From positions 247 to 57,522 of the forward strand of contig DDEX01000102.1 in assembly GCA_002336845.1 (NCBI GenBank): a DNA stretch of 57,276 nt, read 5' to 3'. Source of the DNA: Rhodobacteraceae bacterium UBA1943 (GTDB lineage Bacteria; Pseudomonadota; Alphaproteobacteria; Rhodobacterales; Rhodobacteraceae). Numbering within the stretch: the first letter of the stretch is position 1; every line of letters starts with the position of its first letter. The notes beneath the pieces were generated by a model. The model did not search any database and was not told where the DNA came from. It saw nothing but the letters and a program-made list of their open reading frames with translations. A program made the translations under genes and the position numbers. This document shows, one piece after another, positions 1 to 8,317 of this stretch.

Positions 1-393
1 ATTCCGGTGATCGCCAATGGCGATATTACCGACAGCGCCACGGCCCGGACCGCGCTGGCGCAATCGGGGGCCGATGGCGTGATGGTGGGGCGCGGCGCGC
101 AGGGGCGCCCGTGGGCACTTGCCCAGATTGCCCATGACCTGACCGGCACGCCTGCGCCGGTGGTGCCCGAAGGGGCCGCACTGGCCGATCTGGTGATCGG
201 GCATTATGAGGCGCTGCTGTCGTTCTATGGCACCGAACTGGGCCTGAAGATCGCCCGCAAGCATCTGGGCTGGTATCTTGAGGCGGCCGGGGCCGAAACC
301 TTGCGCCACGCCATCCAGACCGGGGACGACCCCGCACAGGTGATCCGCCTGCTGCAAGAGGCGTTTCTTGAACCGGCAGAGGCCGCCGCATGA
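1..393 (+). CDS. dusB: tRNA-dihydrouridine synthase, C-terminal part (5' end outside window)
   Basis: This is the last 130 residues of a DusB/NifR3-type flavoenzyme, which reduces uridine to dihydrouridine in the tRNA D-loop using FMN and NAD(P)H. The visible part begins in the barrel segment IPVIANGDI and continues to GADGVMVGRGAQGRPW, the family's conserved phosphate/FMN-binding loop. The C-terminal helical domain (GTELGLKIARKHLGWYL) is the tRNA-binding part. The stop overlaps the ntrB start by four bases (ATGA). The order nifR3-ntrB-ntrC is known from Rhodobacter capsulatus and other alphaproteobacteria, which supports the name. The gene is cut by the window edge, not by a mutation. Confidence 0.93.
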   Translation: MPVIANGDITDSATARTALAQSGADGVMVGRGAQGRPWALAQIAHDLTGTPAPVVPEGAALADLVIGHYEALLSFYGTELGLKIARKHLGWYLEAAGAETLRHAIQTGDDPAQVIRLLQEAFLEPAEAAA

Positions 394-1502
394 CGGCCTA
401 TCGCACCCCCTATCCGGTGCCCGGCGTCATCTGGGCCTCGCTGCCGATCCCGACGGTGCTGATCGACGCCAAGGGCCTGATCGCCGAGGTCAATCCGGCG
501 GGCGAGACCTTCCTCAACGCTTCTGTCCGCATGTTGCGTGGCCAGCCCGCCTTTGACCGGATCCTGATCGACGCGCCTATGGACGAGGCGATGGAGCGGG
601 CGCGCAAGAACCAGGCGACGCTGTTCATCAACGATGTCGATGTGACGACGGGGGAGCGCGCGCCGGTGCAATGCAACGTGCAGGTCGCCCCCATGCACGA
701 CAACCCCGACTTCATCATGCTGCTCCTGCATCCCCGCGATCTGGCCGACCGGATGGGCCGGGCGATGCAGATGAAATCGGCGGCGAAGTCGGCCATCGGC
801 ATGGCGGAAATGCTGGCGCATGAAATCAAGAACCCACTGGCCGGGATCTCGGGTGCGGCGCAGCTTTTGTCGATGGGGCTTTCGCCCGAAGACCGAGAGC
901 TGACTGACCTGATCGTCGAGGAAACCCGCCGCATCGTGAAGCTGCTGGAGCAGGTGGAGCAGTTCGGCAATGTCCGCCCGCCCGAACGCCGCGCGGTCAA
1001 TGTGCATGACGCGCTGGACCGGGCGCGCAAGTCGGCGCAGATGGGCTATGCCGCGCATATGCTGATCGTCGAGGATTACGACCCCTCGCTGCCGCCCACC
1101 TGGGCCGACCCTGATCAGTTGATGCAGGTGTTCCTGAACCTGATCAAGAATGCGGCCGAGGCATCGGCCGGGCGTCAGGGCACGATCCGCCTGCGCAGCT
1201 TTTACGATCAGGCGCTGCGCCTGCGCCGCAAGGATGGCCCGCCCGCCTTTTTGCCGCTGACCATTGAAATCATCGATGACGGCCCCGGCATTCCGCCCGA
1301 TATCGCCGCCGATATCTTCGAACCCTTCGTCTCCGGGCGCGAGAACGGCACGGGCCTTGGCCTCGCGCTGGTGTCGAAGATCATCAATGACCACGAAGGC
1401 TGGATCTCGGTCGACTCGGTGCCCGGACGCACCGTGTTCCGGGTTTCGCTGCCGGTCGCCCCCAAAGATACGCCCCCCAAGAACAGCAAGGAGAAGCGCT
1501 GA
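390..1502 (+). CDS. ntrB: Nitrogen regulation sensor histidine kinase NtrB (GlnL)
   Basis: NtrB phosphorylates or dephosphorylates NtrC according to nitrogen status signalled by PII proteins. The 370-residue cytoplasmic protein has an N-terminal PAS-like domain (about residues 15-115), then the dimerisation/phosphoacceptor helix with MLAHEIKNPLAG, where the phosphorylated histidine is about H144. The ATPase domain shows the N box (FLNLIKNAAEAS) and the G boxes DDGPGIPPDI and GTGLGLALV. No membrane segment is visible, as expected for NtrB. It overlaps dusB by four bases, and its TGA overlaps the ntrC ATG, so the three genes are probably translationally coupled. Confidence 0.95.
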   Translation: MTAYRTPYPVPGVIWASLPIPTVLIDAKGLIAEVNPAGETFLNASVRMLRGQPAFDRILIDAPMDEAMERARKNQATLFINDVDVTTGERAPVQCNVQVAPMHDNPDFIMLLLHPRDLADRMGRAMQMKSAAKSAIGMAEMLAHEIKNPLAGISGAAQLLSMGLSPEDRELTDLIVEETRRIVKLLEQVEQFGNVRPPERRAVNVHDALDRARKSAQMGYAAHMLIVEDYDPSLPPTWADPDQLMQVFLNLIKNAAEASAGRQGTIRLRSFYDQALRLRRKDGPPAFLPLTIEIIDDGPGIPPDIAADIFEPFVSGRENGTGLGLALVSKIINDHEGWISVDSVPGRTVFRVSLPVAPKDTPPKNSKEKR

Positions 1503-2866
1503 TGGATGGCACGATTCTGGTCGCGGATGACGACCGCACCATCCGCACCGTTCTGACCCAGGCCCTGACCCGCGCGGGCTGCAAGGTTCATGCAACCAGC
1601 AGCCTGATGACGCTGATGCGCTGGGTCGAAGAGGGCAAGGGCGATCTGGTGATCTCGGATGTCATCATGCCAGACGGCAACGGCTTGCAGGCCCTGCCGC
1701 AGATTGCGCGGATGCGCCCCGGCCTGCCGGTGATCGTGATTTCGGCGCAAAACACCATCATGACGGCGATACAGGCCGCCGAGGCCGAAGCGTTCGACTA
1801 TTTGCCCAAACCCTTCGATTTGCCCGACCTGATGAAACGCTCGGCCCGGGCGCTGGAAATCAAGCGCCGTGCGCCCAAGGTCGAGGCTGCGCCCGCCCAG
1901 CAAAGCGAAGACCTGCCGCTGGTGGGCCGCACGCCCGCGATGCAGGCGCTGTACCGGCTGGTGGCGCGGGTGATGAATGTCGATTTGCCGGTGCTGATCA
2001 CGGGTGAATCGGGCACCGGAAAATCGCTGATCGCCCGGGCGATCCACGATTTTTCCGACCGGCGCGGCCAGCCCTTTGTGGTGGCGCAGGCGGCGGACCT
2101 TGCCGGGGTTGACGGTATTTCCACCCTGCTTGCCCGTGCCAGGGGCGGCAGTCTTGTTCTGGATGAAGTGGCCGATTTCGACGATGACGCCCAGGCGCGT
2201 CTGGTGCGGATGCTGGATGTGATGGGCGAGCAGGGCCCGCGCATCATGGCCACCAGTCAGGCCGATCTGGCCCAGCAGATGGAGGGCGGCAAATTCCGCA
2301 AAGACCTCTATTACCGGCTTGGCGGCGTTACCATTGCCGTGCCCCCCTTGCGTGAACGGGTCGAGGATATTCCCCTGCTGGCCGAACACATCCTGACGCG
2401 GGGCGAGCGCGAGATGGGGGTCACCCGGCGTCTGTCGTCTGAAGCGATGGCACTGGTGCGCGCGCATCCCTGGCCCGGAAACGTGCGGCAGCTGGAGAAT
2501 ATGCTGCGCCGCCTGATGGTCACCGCGACCGAACCCGAAATCGCCAAGTCAGAGGTAGAGGCCGCCCTGGGCGCTGCCGCCCCCGCCGCCCCGCAACGCG
2601 GCGGGGTTGAGGGCGAAAAGCTCTCCGCCTCGGTCGCCCGTCATTTGCGCCGGTATTTCGACCTGCACGGCGGCCAACTGCCGCCTCCGGGGGTTTATGA
2701 CCGTATTCTGCGCGAAATGGAGATTCCGCTGATCGAGATCGCGCTGGATGCAACCGGCGGAAATCAGGCCAGATGTGCCGATCTTTTGGGGATCAACCGC
2801 AATACCTTGCGCAAGAAGATCACCGATCTGGATATCCGCGTGACACGGCGGCGCAAGTTGATGTAA
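1502..2866 (+). CDS. ntrC: Nitrogen response regulator NtrC, Rhodobacter type lacking the GAFTGA loop
   Basis: This 454-residue regulator has a receiver domain (acidic pair ADDD near residues 8-11, phospho-acceptor about D53, K in YLPKPFD), an AAA+ domain with Walker A GESGTGKS (about 168-175), and a C-terminal Fis-type helix-turn-helix (GGNQARCADLLGINRNTLRK). The stretch between Walker A and the Walker B-like VLDEVADF is shortened and has no GAFTGA motif, the loop that contacts sigma-54 in ordinary NtrC. Loss of this loop is established for R. capsulatus NtrC, which activates sigma-70 promoters. By analogy this protein should act without RpoN; that is inference. It follows ntrB with a one-base overlap. 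Confidence 0.95.
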   Translation: MDGTILVADDDRTIRTVLTQALTRAGCKVHATSSLMTLMRWVEEGKGDLVISDVIMPDGNGLQALPQIARMRPGLPVIVISAQNTIMTAIQAAEAEAFDYLPKPFDLPDLMKRSARALEIKRRAPKVEAAPAQQSEDLPLVGRTPAMQALYRLVARVMNVDLPVLITGESGTGKSLIARAIHDFSDRRGQPFVVAQAADLAGVDGISTLLARARGGSLVLDEVADFDDDAQARLVRMLDVMGEQGPRIMATSQADLAQQMEGGKFRKDLYYRLGGVTIAVPPLRERVEDIPLLAEHILTRGEREMGVTRRLSSEAMALVRAHPWPGNVRQLENMLRRLMVTATEPEIAKSEVEAALGAAAPAAPQRGGVEGEKLSASVARHLRRYFDLHGGQLPPPGVYDRILREMEIPLIEIALDATGGNQARCADLLGINRNTLRKKITDLDIRVTRRRKLM

Positions 2867-2869
2867 AAC

Positions 2870-2963
2870 CGCAACATCAGCCGTGTCCTTTTTGACAGGG
2901 CAATCGGCGATAGGATGTTGCGGGCAGGGCACAGCCCCCCGCAGGTTTTCGGGGGGTCTTTCT
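2870..2963 (+). promoter_or_regulatory. Inverted repeat plus GC hairpin between ntrC and ntrY
   Basis: Two structures fill the 98-bp gap. The first is a perfect 9-bp inverted repeat, CGCAACATC (2870-2878) and GATGTTGCG (2914-2922). The second is a hairpin with arms CCCCCCG (2935-2941) and CGGGGGG (2950-2956) followed by the T-rich stretch TCTTTCT. It looks like a weak intrinsic terminator or attenuator. The G-run of its right arm lies just upstream of the ntrY GTG start, so the hairpin could also mask the ribosome binding site. Which role it plays cannot be decided from sequence. Confidence 0.5.
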
Positions 2964-2964
2964 G

Positions 2965-5223
2965 GTGGTGTCGAGCGCCCGCAGCAGCACTTGGCTGCGT
3001 CTGACGCGCCTGCGGCGGCAGCGCCGGATTCAGACCGGCCTGACCTTTCTTCTAGTGCTGCTTGGGCCTGCGCTGGCCGTGCTGACGTTCTTTGCGCTGG
3101 GTCCGGCGAATCTGGGGGCCGAGTCCAGCGCGCTGCGACTGATCTTGCTGGCCGATATCGTTTACGTCCTGCTGGTTGCGGCGCTGATTCTGGCCCGCGT
3201 GTTGCGCATGGTGGCCGACCGTCGGCGGCAATCGGCCGGCTCGCGGCTGCACCTGCGGCTGACCGGCGTTTTCGCCTTCGTGGCACTGGTCCCGACGATT
3301 CTGGTGGCCGTCTTTGCCGTTCTGAACCTGAACATCGGGCTTGAGGGCTGGTTTTCCGACCGGGTGCGCAATGTGGTCGGCTCATCCCTGTCCGCAGCAC
3401 AGGCCTACGAGGAAGAGCATACGGCGGCGCTGACCGAAGACGCGCAAAAGCTGGCCGCCTATCTGAACGTGGCCAAGCAATCGACCTTTTTCCTGTCCGA
3501 TGGCGATGTGCGCCCGGTGCTGACCCAGGGTCAGGCCGCCGTTCAGCGCGGGCTGAAAGAGGTGTTCCTGATCGACGGCGGCGGCGAGCTGAAGACGCGG
3601 GGCGAACGGTCTTATCTCTTCGATTTCGATGAGCCGACCGCAGATCAGCTTGCGCGCGCCAAGGCCGGCGAGACCGTCATCATCGAGGATTGGGCGAATG
3701 ACGAGTTTCGCGCCCTTGTGCATCTCGATGCCTTTGCCGACCGCTACCTTTACGTCTCGCGCACGGTGGACGGAAAATTGCTGTCCCTGCTGGATGATAC
3801 CAAGCAGACCGTGGCGCTGTATCAACAGCTCGAGGCCGAGCGCGGTCGTGTTCTGTTCAATTTTGGCCTTTTGTATCTGGGATTTGCGCTGATTCTCGTT
3901 CTGGCGGCCGTCTGGCTGGGCCTGTGGTTCGCCGAACGCCTGTCGCGCCCCATCGGGCGGTTGGCGGCGGCGGCCAGCCGGGTTGGCGCGGGCGATCTGG
4001 AGGTGCAGGTGGCCGAGGAAGAGGGCGACGACGAAATCGCCACCCTTGGCCGTATCTTCAACCAGATGACGCATCAACTGAAGGGCCAGCGCGAGGCCCT
4101 TATGCAGAATCACAGCCAGACCGAAGGCCAGCGGCGGCTGTTCGATTCGGTGCTGTCCAACGTGACGGCCGGGGTGATCGGCCTGAATCCCGAGGGGCGG
4201 ATCGACTTTTCCAACCGGGCGGCGGCACGCCTGCTGGATATGACGGGGGCGACCGATCAACCGCTGGTGCAGGCCGTGCCCGAGTTTGGTGACCTGTTCG
4301 ATCGGCTGCGCGAGGGGCAGGGTGCCGTGCAAGAGGAAATCCGCCTGACGCGCCAGGGCAAGCTGGAAAGCCTTCTGGTGCGCATGACCCCGCGCCGCAC
4401 GGGTGGCGGCCGGGTTGAAGGCTATGTGGTCGCCTTTGACGATGTGACCGATCTGGTCAGCGCGCAGCGCATGGCGGCCTGGGGCGACGTGGCGCGGCGC
4501 ATCGCGCATGAGATCAAGAACCCGCTGACCCCCATTCAGCTTTCTGCTGAACGCATCAAGCGCAAGTTCCGCCGCGAGGTGGCAGAGCCGGAAGAGCTGG
4601 AGGCGCTGGCCGATGTTATCGTGCGTCAGACCAATGACTTGCGCCGCATCGTTGATGAGTTTTCCAAGTTTGCCCGAATGCCCGAACCCGACCGGCGAGA
4701 GGCTGATCTGGTCGATCTTGTTCGCGCGGCGGCAATGCTTCAGGAAAACGGTCAGCCCGGCGTGAAATTCCGCAAGGCGCTGCCCGATCAGCCGGTGCTG
4801 CTGGAGATTGACGGCACGATGATTGGCCAGGCGCTGACAAACCTGATCAAGAACGCCGGGGAAGCAATTGAATCCTTGCAGGAAAAGGGCGCGCCCGTGG
4901 GTCTGGTGCCCGAGATTCGAATAGAAATGCTGTCCGATGGAGAGGGGGCGACCATCACCATTGCCGACAATGGCATCGGCCTGCCGCCCGACCGCGCACG
5001 GCTGTTCGAACCCTATGTGACGACGCGCGAAAAGGGCACCGGCCTTGGCCTGCCTATCGTCAAGAAGATCATCGAGGAACACGGCGGGACGCTGACGCTG
5101 GAAGATGCGCCCGTTTTCGAAGGCAACGACCATCGCGGCGCGATGGCTGTAATCCGTCTGCCCCGGCTGACCCGCCGGCGTGCAGGCCGTAATGGAACCG
5201 GCGGAGGCCAGGCAGAGTCATGA
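2965..5223 (+). CDS. ntrY: Membrane sensor histidine kinase NtrY
   Basis: NtrY is the membrane-bound kinase of the alphaproteobacterial NtrYX pair, linked to nitrogen, redox and envelope control. The 752-residue protein has an N-terminal hydrophobic block with helices near residues 28-48, 55-75 and 95-120, a periplasmic/sensor stretch, and a further helix near 295-320. A HAMP-type linker (SRPIGRLAAAASRVGAGDLE), a PAS domain, and the HisKA motif RRIAHEIKNPLTP (phospho-His about 515) follow. The ATPase domain has LTNLIKNAGEAIE, DNGIGLPPD and GTGLGLPIV. The start is one of two adjacent GTG codons (2965 or 2968). Its last codons overlap the ntrX ATG by four bases. Confidence 0.94.
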   Translation: MVSSARSSTWLRLTRLRRQRRIQTGLTFLLVLLGPALAVLTFFALGPANLGAESSALRLILLADIVYVLLVAALILARVLRMVADRRRQSAGSRLHLRLTGVFAFVALVPTILVAVFAVLNLNIGLEGWFSDRVRNVVGSSLSAAQAYEEEHTAALTEDAQKLAAYLNVAKQSTFFLSDGDVRPVLTQGQAAVQRGLKEVFLIDGGGELKTRGERSYLFDFDEPTADQLARAKAGETVIIEDWANDEFRALVHLDAFADRYLYVSRTVDGKLLSLLDDTKQTVALYQQLEAERGRVLFNFGLLYLGFALILVLAAVWLGLWFAERLSRPIGRLAAAASRVGAGDLEVQVAEEEGDDEIATLGRIFNQMTHQLKGQREALMQNHSQTEGQRRLFDSVLSNVTAGVIGLNPEGRIDFSNRAAARLLDMTGATDQPLVQAVPEFGDLFDRLREGQGAVQEEIRLTRQGKLESLLVRMTPRRTGGGRVEGYVVAFDDVTDLVSAQRMAAWGDVARRIAHEIKNPLTPIQLSAERIKRKFRREVAEPEELEALADVIVRQTNDLRRIVDEFSKFARMPEPDRREADLVDLVRAAAMLQENGQPGVKFRKALPDQPVLLEIDGTMIGQALTNLIKNAGEAIESLQEKGAPVGLVPEIRIEMLSDGEGATITIADNGIGLPPDRARLFEPYVTTREKGTGLGLPIVKKIIEEHGGTLTLEDAPVFEGNDHRGAMAVIRLPRLTRRRAGRNGTGGGQAES

Positions 5224-6623
5224 CCAACATCCTGATTACCGACGATGAGAAAGACATTCGCGAACTGATCGGCGATATCCTGCGAGACGAGGGCTACGCC
5301 GTTCGCCTTGCGGCGAATTCCGATGAGTGCATGGAGGCGATCAACGCCGAGCCGCCTGCGCTGATGATCCTCGACATCTGGCTGAAAGACAGCCGGATGG
5401 ACGGGATCGACATTCTGAAAACCGTCAAGCGCGACAACCCGGATATTCCGATCGTCATCATTTCGGGCCATGGCAATATCGAGATTGCGGTCGCCGCGAT
5501 CAAGCAGGGCGCCTATGACTTCATCGAAAAGCCCTTCAACATCGACCAGTTGATGGTGGTCGTCAGCCGCGCGATGGAAACCAGCCGGCTGCGGCGCGAG
5601 AATGCCGACCTGCGGCGTCGCGACGGGGTAACCTCGGATATGCTGGGCTCGTCTCCTGCCTTCCGGGCGCTGAAATCGCAACTTGAAAAGGTTACGAAGT
5701 CCAACGGCCGTGTGATGCTGACTGGCCCGGCGGGGTCGGGCAAAGAGCTGGCCGCGCGGTTCATCCACACCCATTCCAACCGCGCCTCGGGGCCTTTCGT
5801 CTCTGTCTCGTCCGCCACGATTGAATCCGAGCGCATGGAAGAGGTGCTGTTTGGTCGCGAAACGACCGAGCGGGGCGTGGAAAAGGGGCTGCTGGAACAA
5901 GCCCATGGCGGCATCGTCTATTTCGACGAGGTGGCCGACATGCCGCCGGGCACGCAATCGAAAATCCTGCGCGTGCTTACCGAACAACAGTTCACAAGGG
6001 TGGGCGGCGCCGACAAGGTCCGTGTCGATCTGCGGGTCATCTCCTCGACCACGCGCGATCTGCGGGCCGAGATCCAGGCTGGCCGCTTTCGGCAAGAGCT
6101 TTATGACCGGCTGAATGTGGTGCCCATCGCCGTTCCCCCGCTGGAGGAACGGCGCGAGGATATTCCCGAACTGACGCGCTATTTCATCGAAGGGTTTCAC
6201 CGCAGCCAGGGCCTGCCGATGCGCGACCTGACGTCCGAGGCCGAGGCCATGCTGCAAACCATGTCCTGGCCCGGAAACATCCGCCAGTTGCGCAATGTGA
6301 TCGAGAGGGTGTTGATCCTGGGCGATTCCGGCGGGCTGATCGAGGCGCGCGAACTGCCTGGCCAGGAAACGGCTACCGAAAGCGGCGGCAAGCTGGTTTT
6401 GGGCGGCGGCATGGCCACGCTGCCCCTGCGCGAGGCGCGCGAGGTGTTCGAACGTGAATACCTGCTGACCCAGATCAACCGTTTTGGCGGCAACATCAGC
6501 CGCACGGCAGGCTTTGTGGGCATGGAACGCAGCGCGCTGCACCGCAAGCTGAAAAGTCTTGGGGTCGTGACATCCTCCAAAGGAAAGGGCGAGGATGCCG
6601 AGGATGAGGGCGACGATGAGTGA
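5220..6623 (+). CDS. ntrX: Response regulator NtrX
   Basis: Partner of NtrY. The 467-residue protein has a receiver domain (phospho-acceptor about D52 in LMILDIW, conserved K in FIEKPFN), an AAA+ domain with Walker A GPAGSGKE and Walker B IVYFDEVADM, and a C-terminal Fis-type helix-turn-helix (GGNISRTAGFVGMERSALHRK). The segment between LFG and the Walker B region (LFGRETTERGVEKGLLEQ) has no GAFTGA loop. That is usual for NtrX and indicates a regulator that does not need sigma-54. The C-terminus is an acidic tail (EDAEDEGDDE). Confidence 0.94.
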   Translation: MTNILITDDEKDIRELIGDILRDEGYAVRLAANSDECMEAINAEPPALMILDIWLKDSRMDGIDILKTVKRDNPDIPIVIISGHGNIEIAVAAIKQGAYDFIEKPFNIDQLMVVVSRAMETSRLRRENADLRRRDGVTSDMLGSSPAFRALKSQLEKVTKSNGRVMLTGPAGSGKELAARFIHTHSNRASGPFVSVSSATIESERMEEVLFGRETTERGVEKGLLEQAHGGIVYFDEVADMPPGTQSKILRVLTEQQFTRVGGADKVRVDLRVISSTTRDLRAEIQAGRFRQELYDRLNVVPIAVPPLEERREDIPELTRYFIEGFHRSQGLPMRDLTSEAEAMLQTMSWPGNIRQLRNVIERVLILGDSGGLIEARELPGQETATESGGKLVLGGGMATLPLREAREVFEREYLLTQINRFGGNISRTAGFVGMERSALHRKLKSLGVVTSSKGKGEDAEDEGDDE

Positions 6624-6937
6624 GGCAGGCTGCCCTGACCGCTTCGGCCGCGAACGCCTATCCGCCGATCGCGCCTGCCGCGCTGGAAGAAATGCTGGCC
6701 AAAAGCCCGATGGCCAGGGCGGATGTCGCTTCCTGCGATCAGGCCAGGGGTGAGGGCTGACTGGACAGCATTTCCGAAATGCTGGCCGGAAAGGCGCAGG
6801 AGCAAGCGTTGCAATGCTGCCTGCCGTGCCGCGTTTGCCGGTGATGAACCCCTGTCTTTAGCGGCAGCCAGACTTGCCTTGACCCCCGCAGGCGCGCGTG
6901 CCAAGCCTGACCTTGCGGATACCGGAGATAGTTTTCA
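6624..6937. other. 314-bp gap between ntrX and trkA: palindrome and short direct repeat, no convincing gene
   Basis: I see no open frame with family resemblance. Two features stand out. One is a perfect inverted repeat at 6766-6784 with 9-bp arms CAGCATTTC and GAAATGCTG around one C. The other is the 12-bp word GAAATGCTGGCC repeated at 6689-6700 and 6776-6787, the second copy forming the right half of the palindrome. The palindrome lacks a following T-run on either strand, so it resembles an operator or mRNA hairpin more than a terminator. The promoter of the trkA-trkH-hfq-hflX run may lie here, but I cannot point to a clear -35/-10 pair. Confidence 0.5.
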
Positions 6938-8314
6938 ATGAAGGTGATCATCTGCGGCGCGGGGCAGGTGGGCTGGCAGATCGCCCGCCACCTTTCGGGC
7001 GAAAAGAATGATGTGACGATCATCGACCAGAACGCCGATCTGGTGCATCGGGCGACGGAAACCCTTGATGTGCAAGGCGTTCACGGCCATGCCAGCCATC
7101 CCGACGTGCTGGAACGCGCGGGTGCACGCGACGCCGACATGATCATCGCCGCCACCCAGTCGGACGAGGTGAACATGATCGCCTGCCAGGTGGCGCATTC
7201 GGTGTTTTCGGTGCCGCGCAAGATCGCCCGCATCCGCGACCAATCCTACCAGGACGATGCCTATGCCGATCTGTTCCGGCAAGGGCATCTGCCGATTGAC
7301 GTGATCATCAACCCCGAACGCGAGGTCGCCGAGGCGGCGCTGCAACGGCTGGCGGCGCCGGCGGCTTTTGACACCGAAAGTTTCATGGGCGGCAAGGCCC
7401 AACTGCTGGGCATCCAGTTGACCGAGGATTGCCCGGTCTTGATGACGCCCCTGCGCCATCTGAGCGAGTTGTTTTCGACCCTGCGGGCGATTGTTGTCGG
7501 TATCCGGCGGCAGGATAACCTTTATGCCCCGGAGCCGCGCGACCTGTTGCTGCCGGGCGACCAGATCTATGTCTTTGTCCATTCCGCCGATGTCGAGCGC
7601 ACGCTGGAAGCCTTTGGCAAGAAATCCAAGCGGCAGGAACGGGTGATCATCATCGGTGGCGGCAACGTCGGGCTGGAGGTTGCCCGCACGCTGGAAAGCC
7701 GGACCGAGCGGGTGCGCGCCCGCATCATCGAGAAAGACCGCACCCGGGCCGAATCTGCCGCCGATGGGCTTGACCGAACGATCGTTCTGCTGGGCGACGG
7801 GATGGATCTTGATCTGCTGGCCGAGGCGGCGATCGAGCGGGCCGATGCCGTGCTGACAGTGACCGACGACGACCGCACCAACCTTTTGGCCGCCGTGCGG
7901 GCCAAACAGGCAGGCTGCCCGATGGCGATTGCGCTGGTCAATGACCCGACGCTGGCCAGCCTGATGGCGCCCCTGGACATCGACGCCTATATCAACCCGC
8001 GCGCCGTGACGGTTTCGTCGATCCTGCGGCACATCCGTCATGGCCGGGTGCGGGCGATCTATTCCATCGGCGATGCCGAGGCCGAGGTGATCGAGGCGAT
8101 GGTCCTGTCAACCTCGCCCATGGCGGGCAAGCAGATCCGCGACATCGATTTTCCCGAAGGCGTGCTGGTCGGCGGGGTGATGAAGGGCGATCAGCTTGCC
8201 AAGCCCAGTGGCGACCTGCGGATTGACGCGGGCGATGTGGTCGCCTTGTTTGCCATGACCAAAGACGTGCCAGAGGTCGAGCGTCTGCTGCAAGTCTCGG
8301 TCGAGTTTTTCTAG
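6938..8314 (+). CDS. trkA: Trk system potassium transporter, NAD-binding subunit TrkA
   Basis: TrkA is the peripheral regulatory subunit that gates TrkH/TrkG potassium channels on the inner face of the membrane. At 458 residues it has the normal length and duplicated architecture. RCK-N domain 1 starts with IICGAGQVGWQIA and the later acidic residue in IIDQNAD. RCK-C domain 1 follows. RCK-N domain 2 (IIIGGGNVGLEVARTL) starts near residue 238, and the final RCK-C has the LSTSPMAGKQIRDIDFPEG pattern. It lies immediately upstream of trkH with three bases between stop and start, so the two subunits are co-transcribed. Confidence 0.95.
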   Translation: MKVIICGAGQVGWQIARHLSGEKNDVTIIDQNADLVHRATETLDVQGVHGHASHPDVLERAGARDADMIIAATQSDEVNMIACQVAHSVFSVPRKIARIRDQSYQDDAYADLFRQGHLPIDVIINPEREVAEAALQRLAAPAAFDTESFMGGKAQLLGIQLTEDCPVLMTPLRHLSELFSTLRAIVVGIRRQDNLYAPEPRDLLLPGDQIYVFVHSADVERTLEAFGKKSKRQERVIIIGGGNVGLEVARTLESRTERVRARIIEKDRTRAESAADGLDRTIVLLGDGMDLDLLAEAAIERADAVLTVTDDDRTNLLAAVRAKQAGCPMAIALVNDPTLASLMAPLDIDAYINPRAVTVSSILRHIRHGRVRAIYSIGDAEAEVIEAMVLSTSPMAGKQIRDIDFPEGVLVGGVMKGDQLAKPSGDLRIDAGDVVALFAMTKDVPEVERLLQVSVEFF

Positions 8315-8317
8315 GCG

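Noticed and set aside
225..1595. Long minus-strand frame opposite ntrB
   Set aside because: High GC content opens long antisense frames; the product has no family pattern and ntrB is certain on the other strand.
3382..5133. 583-codon minus-strand frame opposite ntrY
   Set aside because: Same cause: the composition is that of a reverse-complement shadow, while ntrY has all kinase motifs.
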